A stretch of DNA of 64,000 nucleotides, from NCBI RefSeq assembly GCF_000397205.1, contig NC_021237.1:5129501-5193500 (forward strand), read 5' to 3'. The DNA is from Pseudomonas protegens CHA0 (GTDB taxonomy: Bacteria; Pseudomonadota; Gammaproteobacteria; Pseudomonadales; Pseudomonadaceae). The notes below the pieces were generated by a model, which saw only the letters and a list, made by a program, of their open reading frames with translations, made no database searches and was not told where the DNA came from. The stretch's first letter is position 1; each line of letters opens with the position of its first letter. Positions 33,681 through 43,966 of this stretch are shown here, in pieces. The translations under genes and the position numbers were made by a program.

Positions 33681-35123
33681 TCAAAGCAGGAAAATGGTCG
33701 CCAGGCCGAGAAAGATGAAAAAGCCGCCACTGTCAGTCATGGCGGTGATCATCACGCTAGCGCCCATCGCCGGATCACGCCCCAGGCGCGCCAGGGTCAT
33801 GGGGATCAGAACTCCCATCAGCGCCGCCAGCAGCAGGTTCAAGGTCATGGCAGCAGTCATGACCACCCCCAGCGACCAGCTCCCGTAGAGCATGTACGCC
33901 ACGACACCGATCACCCCACCCCAGACCAGGCCATTGATCAGGGCTACGGCCAGCTCTTTACGCATCAAGCGCGAGGTGTTGCCAGTGCTCACCTGGTCCA
34001 GGGCCATTGCCCGGACAATCATGGTGATAGTCTGATTACCCGAGTTGCCACCGATACCCGCAACGATGGGCATCAGGGCCGCCAACGCCACCAGCTTTTC
34101 AATCGAGCCCTCGAACAGCCCAATCACCCGGGACGCGACAAACGCGGTAATCAGATTGATCGCCAGCCAGGCCCAACGGTTGCGCAGGGATTTCCAGACC
34201 GAGGCGAAGATGTCTTCCTCTTCCCGCAGACCGGCCATGTTGAGGACTTCGGTCTCACTTTCCTCACGAATCAGGTCGACCATTTCGTCGATGGTCAAAC
34301 GACCGATCAACTTGTCGTTCTTGTCGACCACAGGGGCCGAAATCAGGTCATAACGCTCAAACGCCTGAGCCGCGTCGTAGGCATCTTCATCCGGATGAAA
34401 ACTCACCGGATCACTGGCCATGACCTCGGCGACCTGCTTGTCCGGGTCATTGACCAGCAGACGCTTGATCGGCAGCACCCCTTTGAGCACGCCGTCGTAG
34501 TCCACCACGAACAGTTTGTCGGTGTGGCTTGGCAATTCTTTCAGACGACGCAGATAACGCAGGACCACTTCCAGGCTGACATCCTCGCGGATGGTCACCA
34601 TCTCGAAGTCCATCAGCGCACCGACCTGCTCCTCATCATAGGACAGCGCGGAGCGAACGCGCTCACGCTGCTGGCCGTCGAGAGCCTCCATCAGCTCATG
34701 GACGACGTCTCGCGGCAGCTCGGGGGCCAGGTCAGCAAGTTCGTCAGCGTCCATCTCCTTGGCGGCAGCCAGGAGCTCGTGATCGTCCATGTCGGCGATC
34801 AGGGTTTCACGTACGGAATCGGATACTTCGAGGAGGATGTCGCCGTCACGCTCGGCCTTGACCAACTGCCAGACGGTCAGACGCTCTTCCAGAGGCAAGG
34901 CTTCAAGGATGTAGGCAACGTCAGCAGAGTGCAGATCATCGAGCTTGCGTTGCAACTCGACGAGGTTCTGCCGATGGACCAGGTTCTCGACCCGGTCATG
35001 ATGATGGCCTTCCTGACGGTGCGTCAGGTCTTCAACTACCCGCTGGCGCTGCAGCAGCTCGACGACTTGAGCCAGGCGGTCTTGCAGGCTTTCCTGCGTT
35101 TTCTTTACTTCTACTTCGGTCAT
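33681..35123 (-). CDS. mgtE: magnesium transporter MgtE
   Basis: A 480-residue MgtE. The N-terminal helical domain has LHSADVAYILEALPLEERL. Two CBS domains follow (GALMDFEMVTIREDVSLEVV; VAEVMASDPVSFHPDEDAYD). The C-terminal five-helix pore domain contains GGNSGNQTITMIVRAMAL and MTDSGGFFIFLGLATIFLL. It is a Mg2+-gated Mg2+ channel of the inner membrane. The ATG at 35123 opens MTEVEVKKTQ. In P. aeruginosa mgtE links to virulence control through the Rsm system. The 420 bp upstream are gene-free. Confidence 0.95.
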   Translation of the reverse strand: MTEVEVKKTQESLQDRLAQVVELLQRQRVVEDLTHRQEGHHHDRVENLVHRQNLVELQRKLDDLHSADVAYILEALPLEERLTVWQLVKAERDGDILLEVSDSVRETLIADMDDHELLAAAKEMDADELADLAPELPRDVVHELMEALDGQQRERVRSALSYDEEQVGALMDFEMVTIREDVSLEVVLRYLRRLKELPSHTDKLFVVDYDGVLKGVLPIKRLLVNDPDKQVAEVMASDPVSFHPDEDAYDAAQAFERYDLISAPVVDKNDKLIGRLTIDEMVDLIREESETEVLNMAGLREEEDIFASVWKSLRNRWAWLAINLITAFVASRVIGLFEGSIEKLVALAALMPIVAGIGGNSGNQTITMIVRAMALDQVSTGNTSRLMRKELAVALINGLVWGGVIGVVAYMLYGSWSLGVVMTAAMTLNLLLAALMGVLIPMTLARLGRDPAMGASVMITAMTDSGGFFIFLGLATIFLL

Positions 35124-35505
35124 AGGCGAACTCCACTCCCAGCAGAGGAGCACGCCGGAAGGATCAATCAGTCAGTTCATGATTGTTAAAACGGGATACT
35201 GAGTAACTACTGGGTAAGTCCATGGAGGTATTCCACAAGCCCCGGCGGGGCTGACGGGCGCAATCATACACCGCTTGACGGTTTTAAACGTTAAAAAATC
35301 GCGGCAAGAACAAGCGCTTGCGGCATAAAGCTGAGCAACGTCCGAATCTATGAGACTGCGACGCCTCGACAGAAAAAGAAAACACACAGCACAGGAAAAA
35401 AGTCGGAGAGACAGACTCACAGGCATTGCATTCGACTTCCGCCGGGCAAAGCCGTTCCAGCCCAGGAGGGCAAAAGAGATAAAGGAGGATAAAAAGGCAG
35501 AAAGC
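35124..35505 (-). other. mgtE upstream region and leader
   Basis: No gene is seen in this gap. On the minus strand a -10-like TATGAT lies near 35265-35270, and a GC-rich AGCCCC/GGGGCT hairpin at about 35238-35254 would lie early in the mgtE leader. I cannot identify a known Mg2+ riboswitch fold by eye. Confidence 0.35.
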
Positions 35506-35535
35506 AAAAAGCCCGCATCTTTCGATGCGGGCTTC
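35506..35535 (-). terminator. terminator after the tRNA-Arg(ACG) genes
   Basis: On the minus strand GCCCGCATC, GAAA, GATGCGGGC, TTTTTG is a clean intrinsic terminator 10 bp past the last tRNA. Confidence 0.88.
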
Positions 35536-35543
35536 CTGATGTA

Positions 35544-35620
35544 TGGTGCACTCGACAGGATTCGAACCTGTGACCGCTCGGTTCGTAGCCGAGTACTCTA
35601 TCCAGCTGAGCTACGAGTGC
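35544..35620 (-). tRNA. tRNA-Arg (anticodon ACG), copy 2
   Basis: A 77-nt tRNA with encoded CCA. GCACTCG pairs with CGAGTGC in the acceptor stem. The anticodon loop CTACGAA sits between CTCGG and CCGAG. It is identical to the copy at 35693-35769. Confidence 0.96.
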
Positions 35621-35692
35621 ATTTTGTGTTTTTAGACCAGACCACAACTGGTTGAAGCCAAGTTAACTACATAACTGTAACTAACTCTTAAA

Positions 35693-35769
35693 TGGTGCAC
35701 TCGACAGGATTCGAACCTGTGACCGCTCGGTTCGTAGCCGAGTACTCTATCCAGCTGAGCTACGAGTGC
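35693..35769 (-). tRNA. tRNA-Arg (anticodon ACG), copy 1
   Basis: Identical in sequence to the copy at 35544-35620, 149 bp away. It lies between that copy and tRNA-Ser in a minus-strand tRNA cluster downstream of csrA. Confidence 0.96.
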
Positions 35770-35876
35770 ATTTGTTGCCGCGCATTATAGGCCGTTAAAT
35801 CTTTTTGTAAAGCACTTTTTCTAGTAATTTCAACAACTTACAGAAGAAGCCAGATTACAACGTACTAAGCAAATAA

Positions 35877-35969
35877 TGGCGGAGAACGGGGGATTCGAAC
35901 CCCCGACACCCTTTTGAGGTGTACTCCCTTAGCAGGGGAGCGCCTTCGGCCACTCGGCCAGCTCTCCGC
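35877..35969 (-). tRNA. tRNA-Ser (anticodon GCT)
   Basis: A 93-nt class II tRNA with encoded CCA. GCGGAGA pairs with TTCTCCGC at the acceptor end. The anticodon stem CTCCC/GGGAG holds CTGCTAA, and a long variable arm follows. It decodes AGC and AGT. Confidence 0.95.
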
Positions 35970-36029
35970 AACACGGGGCGTATATTAACCAGCTTTCTCC
36001 CCGTTTGCAAACAAAAAAAACGATAAAAA

Positions 36030-36218
36030 TTAATGGCTTGGTTCTTCGTCCTTCTCTTTCTTAATCCGCAGGTAAATTTCCTCACGGTGAACCGCCACTT
36101 CTTTGGGGGCGTTGACACCAATACGCACTTGATTACCTTTGACGCCGAGCACGGTCACAGTGATCTCGCCATCACCAATGATCAGGCTTTCTGCGCACCG
36201 ACGAGTCAGAATCAGCAT
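36030..36218 (-). CDS. csrA: carbon storage regulator CsrA/RsmA
   Basis: A 62-residue RNA-binding protein beginning [20 protein letters not shown] and containing [19 protein letters not shown], identical in style to RsmA of P. protegens. It binds GGA motifs in leaders and represses secondary metabolism and other stationary-phase genes; GacA-controlled small RNAs titrate it. GAGGAGAAAGGT precedes the ATG at 36218. It lies between lysC and tRNA-Ser, the conserved Pseudomonas order. Confidence 0.97.
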   Translation of the reverse strand: MLILTRRCAESLIIGDGEITVTVLGVKGNQVRIGVNAPKEVAVHREEIYLRIKKEKDEEPSH

Positions 36219-36360
36219 ACCTTTCTCCTCACGCATTACATTTTCAGGGACTACAGTCTGCAAAAAAAAGGGTGTTGGCCTACAACCGGGTCGGCTGCAG
36301 TCCTACACGCCTAAGTATTGACTAGCACGGGCAAAAGAACAGTTTTCTCCCGTGCCGATC

Positions 36361-36396
36361 AAAAACACAAAGGGCGCGGTCAGACCGCGCCCTTTC
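36361..36396 (-). terminator. lysC terminator
   Basis: GGGCGCGGT, CAG, ACCGCGCCC flanked by AAA and TTT, followed on the minus strand by TTTGTGTTTTT, 10 bp after the lysC stop. csrA therefore has its own promoter in 36219-36360. Confidence 0.8.
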
Positions 36397-36405
36397 AAAC
36401 ACGCA

Positions 36406-37647
36406 TCACTCGCCCTGTCGGGCCGGAGCGTCGAGCTCGAAAGCGGTGTGCAGCGCACGTACCGCCAACTCCAGGTACTTCTCCTCGATCACCACCGAAA
36501 CCTTGATTTCAGAAGTGGAGATCATCTGGATGTTGATGCTCTCTTTAGCCAGGGCCTCGAACATGCGGCTGGCAACGCCCGCGTGGGAGCGCATGCCGAC
36601 ACCAACGATCGATACCTTGGCAATGTCTGTGTCGCCTACCACTTCGCGGGCACCGATTTCACGTGCGGTGTTTTCCAGCACGGTCTGGGCCGCCAGGTAG
36701 TCATTGCGGTGCACGGTGAAGGTGAAGTCGGTGGTGTTATCGTGCGAAACGTTCTGCACGATCATGTCGACTTCAATGTTCGCCGCGCTGATCGGGCCAA
36801 GGATCTTGAAGGCCACGCCAGGATTGTCTGGCACGCCACGGATAGTCAGCTTGGCTTCATCGCGGTTGAAAGCGATGCCGGAAATGATCGGCTGTTCCAT
36901 GGATTCCTCTTCATCAATAGTAATGAGGGTGCCCGGACCCTCCTGAAAGCTGTGCAGAACGCGCAGCGGAACGTTGTACTTGCCAGCAAACTCGACCGCA
37001 CGGATCTGCAGCACCTTGGAACCGAGACTGGCCATTTCCAGCATCTCTTCGAAGGTGATCTTGTCCAGGCGCTGAGCCTTGGGCACAACCCGCGGATCGG
37101 TGGTGTAGACGCCGTCCACATCGGTATAGATCTGGCACTCATCGGCCTTCAGAGCCGCCGCCAGCGCCACACCGGTGGTGTCGGAACCACCACGACCCAG
37201 GGTGGTGATGTTGCCGTGCTCGTCAACGCCCTGGAAACCGGCAACCACTACCACACGACCGGCTTTCAGATCGCCACGAATCTTCTGATCATCAATCTGC
37301 AGGATTCGCGCTTTATTGTGAGCGCTGTCGGTGAGGATGCGCACCTGGTTACCGGTATAGGACACCGCCGGAACACCGCGCTTGATCAACGCCATGGCCA
37401 GCAACGCGATAGTCACTTGCTCGCCGGTGGAGACGATCACATCCAGCTCACGGGGAACCGGTTTGGCTTCGCCACTGATCTGCTTGGCCAGATCGATCAG
37501 GCGGTTGGTTTCGCCACTCATCGCCGACAACACGATCACCAGGTCATCGCCGGCTTCGCGGAACTTCTTCACCTTGTCGGCGACCTGCTCGATCCGCTCG
37601 ACAGAGCCGACCGAGGTGCCTCCAAATTTCTGTACGATCAAAGCCAT
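36406..37647 (-). CDS. lysC: aspartate kinase
   Basis: A 413-residue aspartokinase. KFGGTSVGSVERI lies at residues 7-19; the kinase domain continues through VSTGEQVTIALLAMAL and YTDVDGVYTTDPRVV. Two ACT domains form the C-terminal third (LTIRGVPDNPGVAFKILGPI; KVSIVGVGMRSHAGVASRMF). It phosphorylates aspartate as the first step to lysine, threonine and methionine. The length suggests a single-function enzyme with internal beta-subunit start possible near the ACT region. It follows alaS. Confidence 0.96.
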   Translation of the reverse strand: MALIVQKFGGTSVGSVERIEQVADKVKKFREAGDDLVIVLSAMSGETNRLIDLAKQISGEAKPVPRELDVIVSTGEQVTIALLAMALIKRGVPAVSYTGNQVRILTDSAHNKARILQIDDQKIRGDLKAGRVVVVAGFQGVDEHGNITTLGRGGSDTTGVALAAALKADECQIYTDVDGVYTTDPRVVPKAQRLDKITFEEMLEMASLGSKVLQIRAVEFAGKYNVPLRVLHSFQEGPGTLITIDEEESMEQPIISGIAFNRDEAKLTIRGVPDNPGVAFKILGPISAANIEVDMIVQNVSHDNTTDFTFTVHRNDYLAAQTVLENTAREIGAREVVGDTDIAKVSIVGVGMRSHAGVASRMFEALAKESINIQMISTSEIKVSVVIEEKYLELAVRALHTAFELDAPARQGE

Positions 37648-37744
37648 TTTCTAAGCCGCCTCAGCCCGTAAAGGGGCGCCCGTTAAACAATCAAACTGCA
37701 CAGCGCAAGGACCCGCCACTAGACGACGGGCCCGGCTCGGCGCC

Positions 37745-40369
37745 TTAAATACCCTGCTCGACAAATGGCACGGTCAGGGCCAGCGCGGCATCCAGTGCAG
37801 CGGCATCAACACCGCCGCCCTGCGCCATGTCTGGACGACCACCGCCCTTCCCGCCCACTGCCGCAGCGGCTTGCTTCATCAAATCACCGGCTTTGAGTTG
37901 GCCAGTCAGGTCCTTGGTTACACCGGCAACCAGTACGACCTTTTCCTCATGGACACTGCCGAGCAGGATCACTGCGCGGCCGAGTTTGTTTTTCAACTGA
38001 TCCACCAGCGCCAGCAGCGCCTTGCCGTCCTGGCCGTCAAGACGCGCAGCCAGCACTTTCACGCCCTTGACGTCTGCCGCCTGAGCGGACAGATCATCGC
38101 CCGCGGCGCTTGCAGCCTTGGCCTGCAACTGCTCGAGTTGCTTCTCCAGCAAGCGGTTGCGTTCCAGCACTGCTGACAGCTTGTCGATCAGGTTGTCGCG
38201 GCTGCCCTTGACCAGGGTCGCCGCTTCCTTGAGTTGTTCTTCCGCCGCATTCAGGTACGCCAGGGCCGCAGCACCAGTCACTGCCTCGATACGACGCACG
38301 CCGGAAGCCACACCGCCTTCGCTGGTGATTTTCAGCAAGCCGATATCGCCGGTACGATTGGCGTGGATACCGCCACACAGCTCTACCGAGAAGTCGCCGC
38401 CCATGCTCAGTACGCGCACGCTGTCGCCGTACTTCTCGCCAAACAGCGCCATGGCGCCCTTCTTCTTGGCGGTATCGATATCAGTTTCTTCGGTTTCCAC
38501 CGGGGTGTTCTTGCGAATCTCGGCGTTGACGATGTCTTCCAGCGCCTTGATCTGCTCGGGCTTGATCGCCTCGAAGTGGCTGAAGTCGAAACGCAGGCGC
38601 TGGCTGTCCACCAGCGAGCCCTTCTGCTGTACGTGTTCGCCCAATACCTGGCGCAGCGCAGCGTGCAGCAAGTGGGTGGCCGAGTGGTTCAGCGAGGTCG
38701 CGTGGCGCACTTGCGCGTCGACCTGGGTTTCAACCGGCGCACCAACAGTCAGGCTACCCTTGGCCAGCACGCCATGGTGCAGGAAGGCACCGCCGGTCTT
38801 GGTGGTGTCGCGCACGTCGAAACGCGCGTTGCCAGCCTGAAGATAACCGCAGTCACCGATCTGGCCGCCGGATTCGGCATAGAACGGGGTCTGGTCAAGA
38901 ATCACCACACCCTCTTCGCCTTCGCTCAGCACGTCGACCGATTGCCCTTCCTTATAAAGAGCAACCACTTTCGCCGAACCGCTGGTGGCGTGGTAACCGG
39001 TGAACTCGGTGGCCACGTCGACCTTGACCAGGCTGTTGTAGTCCATGCCGAAAGAACTGGCGGAGCGGGCACGCACACGCTGGGCTTCCATTTCGCGCTC
39101 GAAGCCTTCCTCGTCGAGAGTCAGGTTGCGCTCGCGGGCGATATCGCCAGTCAGGTCCATCGGGAAACCGTAGGTGTCGTACAGCTTGAACACCACGTCG
39201 CCCGGCACCACCGAGCCCTTGAGCTCGGCCAGGTCCTGCTCGAGGATCTTCAAGCCCTGCTCCAGGGTCTTGGCGAACTGCTCTTCTTCGGCTTTGAGCA
39301 CACGCTCGATGTGCGCCTGCTGGGACTTCAGCTCCGGGAAGGCTTCGCCCATCTCGGCAACCAGGGCGGCAACGATCTGATAGAAGAAGCTGCCCTTGGC
39401 GCCCAGTTTGTTGCCGTGACGGCAAGCGCGGCGAATGATCCGGCGCAGCACATAGCCACGGCCTTCGTTGGACGGCAGTACGCCGTCGGCAATCAGGAAG
39501 CCGCAGGAACGAATATGGTCCGCCACCACTTTCAGCGAAGCCTGGGCATCGTTGGTACAGCCGATGGCCTTGGCTGCCGCATCCAGCAAGCTCTGGAACA
39601 GGTCGATCTCATAGTTCGAGTGCACGTGCTGCAGCACCGCGCTGATCCGCTCCAGGCCCATGCCGGTGTCCACCGACGGCGCGGGCAGCGGGTGCAACAC
39701 GCCATCGGCGGTGCGGTTGAACTGCATGAACACGTTGTTCCAGATTTCGATGTAACGGTCGCCGTCCTCTTCAGGCGAGCCGGGCGGGCCGCCCCAGATA
39801 TCGGCGCCGTGATCGTAGAAAATCTCGGTGCAAGGGCCGCACGGGCCAGTATCGCCCATGGTCCAGAAGTTGTCGGAAGCGTAAGGCGCGCCCTTGTTGT
39901 CGCCGATACGCACCATGCGCTCGGCGGGTACGCCGACTTCCTTGGTCCAGATGTCGTAGGCCTCGTCGTCGGTGGCATACACCGTGACCCAGAGCTTTTC
40001 CTTGGGCAGGTTGAGCCACTTGTCGGAGGTCAGGAAGGTCCAGGCGAAGGTGATCGCATCACGCTTGAAGTAGTCACCGAAGCTGAAGTTGCCCAGCATT
40101 TCGAAGAAGGTGTGGTGACGAGCGGTATAACCGACGTTTTCCAGGTCGTTGTGCTTGCCGCCGGCGCGGACGCACTTCTGGCTGCTGACAGCGCGGGTAT
40201 AGGCGCGCTTTTCCTGCCCCAGGAAGCAATCCTTGAACTGGTTCATCCCCGCGTTGGTGAACAGCAGGGTGGGGTCGTTGCCTGGGATCAAGGAGCTGGA
40301 GGCTACACGGGTGTGGCCTTGCTCTTCGAAGAAGCGGAGGAAGGCTTCACGGATTTCTGCGCTTTTCAT
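37745..40369 (-). CDS. alaS: alanyl-tRNA synthetase
   Basis: An 874-residue AlaS. The class II core starts [20 protein letters not shown] with [39 protein letters not shown] and [13 protein letters not shown]. The editing domain has [18 protein letters not shown] and [14 protein letters not shown] (zinc ligands His/Cys), and the C-terminal C-Ala domain contains [15 protein letters not shown]. It charges tRNA-Ala and clears mischarged serine and glycine. The ATG at 40369 fits the family start. Confidence 0.97.
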   Translation of the reverse strand: MKSAEIREAFLRFFEEQGHTRVASSSLIPGNDPTLLFTNAGMNQFKDCFLGQEKRAYTRAVSSQKCVRAGGKHNDLENVGYTARHHTFFEMLGNFSFGDYFKRDAITFAWTFLTSDKWLNLPKEKLWVTVYATDDEAYDIWTKEVGVPAERMVRIGDNKGAPYASDNFWTMGDTGPCGPCTEIFYDHGADIWGGPPGSPEEDGDRYIEIWNNVFMQFNRTADGVLHPLPAPSVDTGMGLERISAVLQHVHSNYEIDLFQSLLDAAAKAIGCTNDAQASLKVVADHIRSCGFLIADGVLPSNEGRGYVLRRIIRRACRHGNKLGAKGSFFYQIVAALVAEMGEAFPELKSQQAHIERVLKAEEEQFAKTLEQGLKILEQDLAELKGSVVPGDVVFKLYDTYGFPMDLTGDIARERNLTLDEEGFEREMEAQRVRARSASSFGMDYNSLVKVDVATEFTGYHATSGSAKVVALYKEGQSVDVLSEGEEGVVILDQTPFYAESGGQIGDCGYLQAGNARFDVRDTTKTGGAFLHHGVLAKGSLTVGAPVETQVDAQVRHATSLNHSATHLLHAALRQVLGEHVQQKGSLVDSQRLRFDFSHFEAIKPEQIKALEDIVNAEIRKNTPVETEETDIDTAKKKGAMALFGEKYGDSVRVLSMGGDFSVELCGGIHANRTGDIGLLKITSEGGVASGVRRIEAVTGAAALAYLNAAEEQLKEAATLVKGSRDNLIDKLSAVLERNRLLEKQLEQLQAKAASAAGDDLSAQAADVKGVKVLAARLDGQDGKALLALVDQLKNKLGRAVILLGSVHEEKVVLVAGVTKDLTGQLKAGDLMKQAAAAVGGKGGGRPDMAQGGGVDAAALDAALALTVPFVEQGI

Positions 40370-40515
40370 TAGGTTCTTCCACGGAGACTGCGGCCAAAGG
40401 CCTGTGCGCAACGTCAACAGACGAAACGACGGCAAAGGGCCGCATTATATCGGCGTTAATCACTAGGTACAGCGTGTTTGTACGATACAAACAGTCAATT
40501 GGACGGAGAACACTG

Positions 40516-41520
40516 TCAGTTACGGGAAAACTCGGCAAAAGTGCTCAGCACGTGCTCGATTTGCCCGGCGCTGACGTCCAGATGAGTGACCAGACGCAAC
40601 CGTGATGCGGCGCTGAGCTTGATCCCGCGCTCGGCGGCGAACGCCTTGAGCGCCTCGGCCCGATCCCCCATCTCTACATACACCATGTTGGTCTGCACCG
40701 GCTCGACACTGTAGCCCACCCGCCGCAGGCCATCGGCCAGCAATTGTGCATGGGCGTGGTCGTCGGCCAGACGCTGTACCTGATGGTCCAGGGCATACAG
40801 CCCCGCTGCCGCCAAACCGCCTGCCTGGCGCATGCCGCCACCGACCATCTTGCGCAGGCGCCGGGCCTTGGCGATCAGTTCCACCGAGCCACACAGCACC
40901 GAGCCCACCGGCGCACCTAGACCTTTGGACAGGCACACCGACACCGAATCGAAATGCTCGGCAATCACCCGTGCATCCACCCCCAGCTTGACCGCTGCGT
41001 TGTACAGCCGCGCGCCATCCAGATGCAGGGCCAGCCCGTGTTCCCGGGTAAAGGCCCGCGCCTGGGCCAGGTAGGCCAAGGGCAGCACCTTGCCCTGCAT
41101 GGTGTTTTCCAGGGCCAGCAGGCGGGTGCGGGCAAAATGAAAGTCATCGGGCTTGATGGCCGCAGCCACCTGGACAAGGTCCAGCGAACCGTCAGCCTGC
41201 AATTCCAGTGGCTGGGGCTGGATAGAGCCGAGTACCGCCGCGCCCCCGCCTTCATATTTATAGGTATGGGCCTGTTGCCCGACGATGTACTCGTCGCCCC
41301 GCTCACAGTGAGCCATCAAGGCCAGCAGGTTGCTCATGGTGCCCGAGGGCACGAACAGCGCCGCAGCAAAACCCAGGCGCCGCGCCAATTCACCTTCCAA
41401 CCGATTGACTGTCGGATCTTCGCCGTACACATCATCCCCGGTGGGCGCACTGGCCATGGCATCGAGCATGCCAGGGGTCGGCTGGGTCACGGTGTCACTA
41501 CGAAGATCGATCACGCTCAT
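40516..41520 (-). CDS. ltaE: low-specificity L-threonine aldolase
   Basis: A 334-residue PLP enzyme beginning [20 protein letters not shown]. It has [28 protein letters not shown], the [13 protein letters not shown] loop and the PLP lysine in [14 protein letters not shown]. It splits threonine or allo-threonine to glycine and acetaldehyde. An in-frame start 90 bases upstream exists but the conserved fold begins at 41520. It is separated from alaS by 146 bp. Confidence 0.92.
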   Translation of the reverse strand: MSVIDLRSDTVTQPTPGMLDAMASAPTGDDVYGEDPTVNRLEGELARRLGFAAALFVPSGTMSNLLALMAHCERGDEYIVGQQAHTYKYEGGGAAVLGSIQPQPLELQADGSLDLVQVAAAIKPDDFHFARTRLLALENTMQGKVLPLAYLAQARAFTREHGLALHLDGARLYNAAVKLGVDARVIAEHFDSVSVCLSKGLGAPVGSVLCGSVELIAKARRLRKMVGGGMRQAGGLAAAGLYALDHQVQRLADDHAHAQLLADGLRRVGYSVEPVQTNMVYVEMGDRAEALKAFAAERGIKLSAASRLRLVTHLDVSAGQIEHVLSTFAEFSRN

Positions 41521-41740
41521 CACATCTGGCCTCGGCTGTGGGACCTGCAAGGTCCGCTCTTGAACAGGGGGAACTCCCTTTCGAAACGAAACTGCGGCCA
41601 TGGCCGGCAATAATCAAGCAACAACTGTAGAAAAGCCTGAGTCTGGCGTTGAAAAATCCGATGAGAATTATCCAAAAGGTGCGATGCGTCTCGAGAGGAT
41701 CTGTGTTAAAAACTCACCGCCCGCGAAAAATTGCGGGCAA

Positions 41741-41908
41741 ACGTTCTCAGGGCGGGGTGCAATTCCCCACCGGCGGTAATTGCGTGCAATGCGCATAGCC
41801 CGCGAGCGCTTGGCGAGACCGGTGGCTTGGCCACAGGTGACGACAAGGTCAGCAGACCCGGTGTGATTCCGGGGCCGACGGTCATAGTCCGGATGAAGAG
41901 AGAACGGG
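41741..41908 (+). promoter_or_regulatory. FMN riboswitch (RFN element)
   Basis: The conserved RFN blocks appear in order: TTCTCAGGGCGGGGTGCAAT, CCCCACCGGCGGTAAT, AGCCCGCGAGCGC, GGTCAGCAGACCCGGTGTGA, TTCCGGGGCCGACGGTCATA and GTCCGGATGAAGAGAGAA. It binds FMN and controls the lumazine synthase gene 122 bp downstream. The expression platform lies in 41909-42030. Confidence 0.95.
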
Positions 41909-42030
41909 ATTGGCGCCAAAGGGCCGTTGCCGGGCAGTTCGTGGGAAATCCACGACCGTTCTGCGCGCACCCTTAAATCCCATTCGATTCATATATGCCC
42001 TGTTTTTCACACAAACAGGAGTCAGAACAG

Positions 42031-42540
42031 ATGCAACCCACTGCAATCGATAGCAAAAGCAAACACCACCCCAACGAGCGCGTCGCCTTTATCCAGGCCT
42101 GCTGGCACAAGGAAATCGTCGATCAGAGCCGTCAGGGCTTCGTCACTGAAATGCTCGCCCAGGGCTATCAGGAATCCGATATCGACTTCTTCGAAGTCGG
42201 CGGCGCCTTCGAAATCCCGCTGCACGCCAAGCTGCTGGCCAAATCCGGTCGTTATACCGGGATCGTTGCTGCCGGCCTGGTGGTGGACGGTGGCATCTAC
42301 CGTCACGAGTTCGTCGCCCAGTCGGTCATCAGCGGCCTGATGCAAGTGCAACTGGAAACCGAAGTGCCGGTCTTCTCGGTGGTGCTGACCCCGCATCATT
42401 TCCATGCGGGTGAAGAGCATCAGAAGTTCTTCTTCGAGCACTTCGTGCACAAAGGCCAGGAAGCGGCGAGAACCTGTGCCGACACCCTGCAGAAGGTCCG
42501 CGCCCTGCGCCGTAACGAGCAGCGTGCGGTAGCGGTTTAA
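42031..42540 (+). CDS. ribH: 6,7-dimethyl-8-ribityllumazine synthase paralogue (type II)
   Basis: A 169-residue lumazine synthase. It shows RVAFIQACWHKEIVDQSRQG, FFEVGGAFEIPLHAKLLAKS, AAGLVVDGGIYRHEFVAQSV and PVFSVVLTPHHFH. The sequence resembles the RibH2 (decameric) type known in Brucella and rhizobia more than the house-keeping RibE. It condenses the pyrimidine and butanone phosphate in riboflavin synthesis. GGAG lies nine bases before the ATG, and an FMN riboswitch precedes it, so it answers to flavin shortage. The riboflavin operon itself is not in this window. Confidence 0.88.
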   Translation: MQPTAIDSKSKHHPNERVAFIQACWHKEIVDQSRQGFVTEMLAQGYQESDIDFFEVGGAFEIPLHAKLLAKSGRYTGIVAAGLVVDGGIYRHEFVAQSVISGLMQVQLETEVPVFSVVLTPHHFHAGEEHQKFFFEHFVHKGQEAARTCADTLQKVRALRRNEQRAVAV

Positions 42541-42552
42541 GCGGTAGCGGTA

Positions 42553-42595
42553 TCGCCGGCAAGCCGGCTCCTGCGGGGGCCCGGCTTGCCGGCGA
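42553..42595. repeat. REP-type inverted repeat between ribH and astE
   Basis: TCGCCGGCAAGCCGG at 42553-42567 and its perfect complement at 42581-42595, with a 13-base spacer, separate two convergent genes and may end both transcripts. Confidence 0.8.
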
Positions 42596-42598
42596 ACC

Positions 42599-43609
42599 TC
42601 AGGCCAGGCCGTCGGCCGTGGCCGGCACAATCAGAATCCCTGCGCGCAAGCCGTTCTTCACCTTGGGATTGGGGAAAATGATCCGTGCCCCCGTCTCCTC
42701 GATGACCCAGCGGGTCTGGGCGATATCCTCGGCCAGCAGGTAACCCACTTCCAGTTCGGAAAAGTTCTCGATGTCTGCCGGCAGATGCAGGTGGAAGCTG
42801 TCGCTGTGCTTGATGACTTCCCGAGCCACGCTGAACAACTGCAACCCGTCGAGGCTGTCCTGCTCCGCAGGTGGTTCGCTACCGTCGATGATCTGCTTGA
42901 GCCGGGTTTCCAGGCGTTCGACATTGACCCCCTGGTTCTGCCCGAATGGCCGTGCCTTGCCCAACTCCAGGGTGAAGGACTCGGCCCCCAGCTGATCGTA
43001 GGTGTAGGCACTGAAAACGATGGAGGGCTTGTTCTGCAACAGCACCGCTTCCATACCGGCAGCCCGCAGGCGGGCCAGCTCACGGCGTGAATGCTGACGC
43101 CCGTCCTTCCATGGGTACAGGGCAAACTGCTCGATCTTCGAGCCGCGGATTGCCGTGTGCAGGTCGTAGTGCAGGCGCTGGCGATCGGGCTGGCTGAAGA
43201 AGCTCGCCGCCAATCGCTCCAGTTCACAAGCGCGCAGGGCTTCGAAACCACTGCTCGATTCATGCCGGCCATTGAATAGCCGGTTGACGTCCTGTTCGAC
43301 AAAACGCTCGCCGCGGCGCATGGCCTCGGGGTTGCCGAACAGGAACAGGATACGTGCGCGGGGCTTCAGATCGCCCCGGGCGATGTCATGCAACAAGCGG
43401 TCGAGCAGCTCGATGGGAGCCGTCTCGTTGCCATGGATTCCCGCTGACAGCAGCAGGTCCAGGCCGTTATCGCGAGCCTCGGGCGGCCGCACTTCCAGCG
43501 CCCCCTCGCTCAGCCAGCGCATGCGCACGCCGTCGACAGTCAGTTGAGTCTTCTCCGCCGGTTCACGGCCGGCGAGGGTCAGTTCAAGCAGTTTGCCGAG
43601 GGCGAGCAT
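42599..43609 (-). CDS. astE: succinylglutamate desuccinylase
   Basis: A 336-residue zinc hydrolase of the AstE/AspA family. The zinc ligands lie in [15 protein letters not shown] (HxxE) and [11 protein letters not shown], with [20 protein letters not shown]. It makes glutamate and succinate from N-succinylglutamate, the last step of the arginine succinyltransferase pathway. The ATG at 43609 begins the conserved [10 protein letters not shown]. It is the last gene of the aru/ast operon. Confidence 0.94.
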   Translation of the reverse strand: MLALGKLLELTLAGREPAEKTQLTVDGVRMRWLSEGALEVRPPEARDNGLDLLLSAGIHGNETAPIELLDRLLHDIARGDLKPRARILFLFGNPEAMRRGERFVEQDVNRLFNGRHESSSGFEALRACELERLAASFFSQPDRQRLHYDLHTAIRGSKIEQFALYPWKDGRQHSRRELARLRAAGMEAVLLQNKPSIVFSAYTYDQLGAESFTLELGKARPFGQNQGVNVERLETRLKQIIDGSEPPAEQDSLDGLQLFSVAREVIKHSDSFHLHLPADIENFSELEVGYLLAEDIAQTRWVIEETGARIIFPNPKVKNGLRAGILIVPATADGLA

Positions 43610-43622
43610 AGAGCGGACTTCC

Positions 43623-43910
43623 TTAGTGAGCGTGGCCGCAGTCAGGGCCGTGCACGTGATCATCGTCACCGGCGTCGGCCGGCTCCATTTCCAGTTGCAG
43701 GCTGACCAGGTTGGTCGCCAGTGGGCGCAGCAGCAGGCTGGCGTATTCCGCATCGCCTTCTTCCACATCCACGCCGATCAGCAGCTGGCCGCGGCCGTCC
43801 TGCTGGATCCACACTTCCTTGCCCTGCCACAGCACGGCGAAACGGGTGCAGGACGTTTCCAGCTGAGTGCCGTCGGTGTCTTCAAGGATCAGCTGCAGGG
43901 TATCGCTCAT
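43623..43910 (-). CDS. small conserved protein with a His-rich C-terminus (ast operon)
   Basis: A 95-residue acidic protein starting [20 protein letters not shown]. It has a beta-rich middle ([20 protein letters not shown]) and a tail [14 protein letters not shown] with four His and one Cys, a probable metal-binding end. An equivalent gene lies between aruB and aruE in P. aeruginosa. Its place directly before the zinc enzyme astE (13 bp) suggests metal supply or another link to that step; this is inference. Confidence 0.8.
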   Translation of the reverse strand: MSDTLQLILEDTDGTQLETSCTRFAVLWQGKEVWIQQDGRGQLLIGVDVEEGDAEYASLLLRPLATNLVSLQLEMEPADAGDDDHVHGPDCGHAH

Positions 43911-43966
43911 GGGTCGGTTCTCATCTGGGGTAAAGCTGCGCGCCCGGGATCGCCGGGCGCTGGCTT

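Noticed and set aside
35544..35769. The two tRNA-Arg(ACG) genes as evidence of a mobile duplication
   Set aside because: Tandem identical tRNA-Arg copies beside tRNA-Ser and csrA are ordinary in Pseudomonas.
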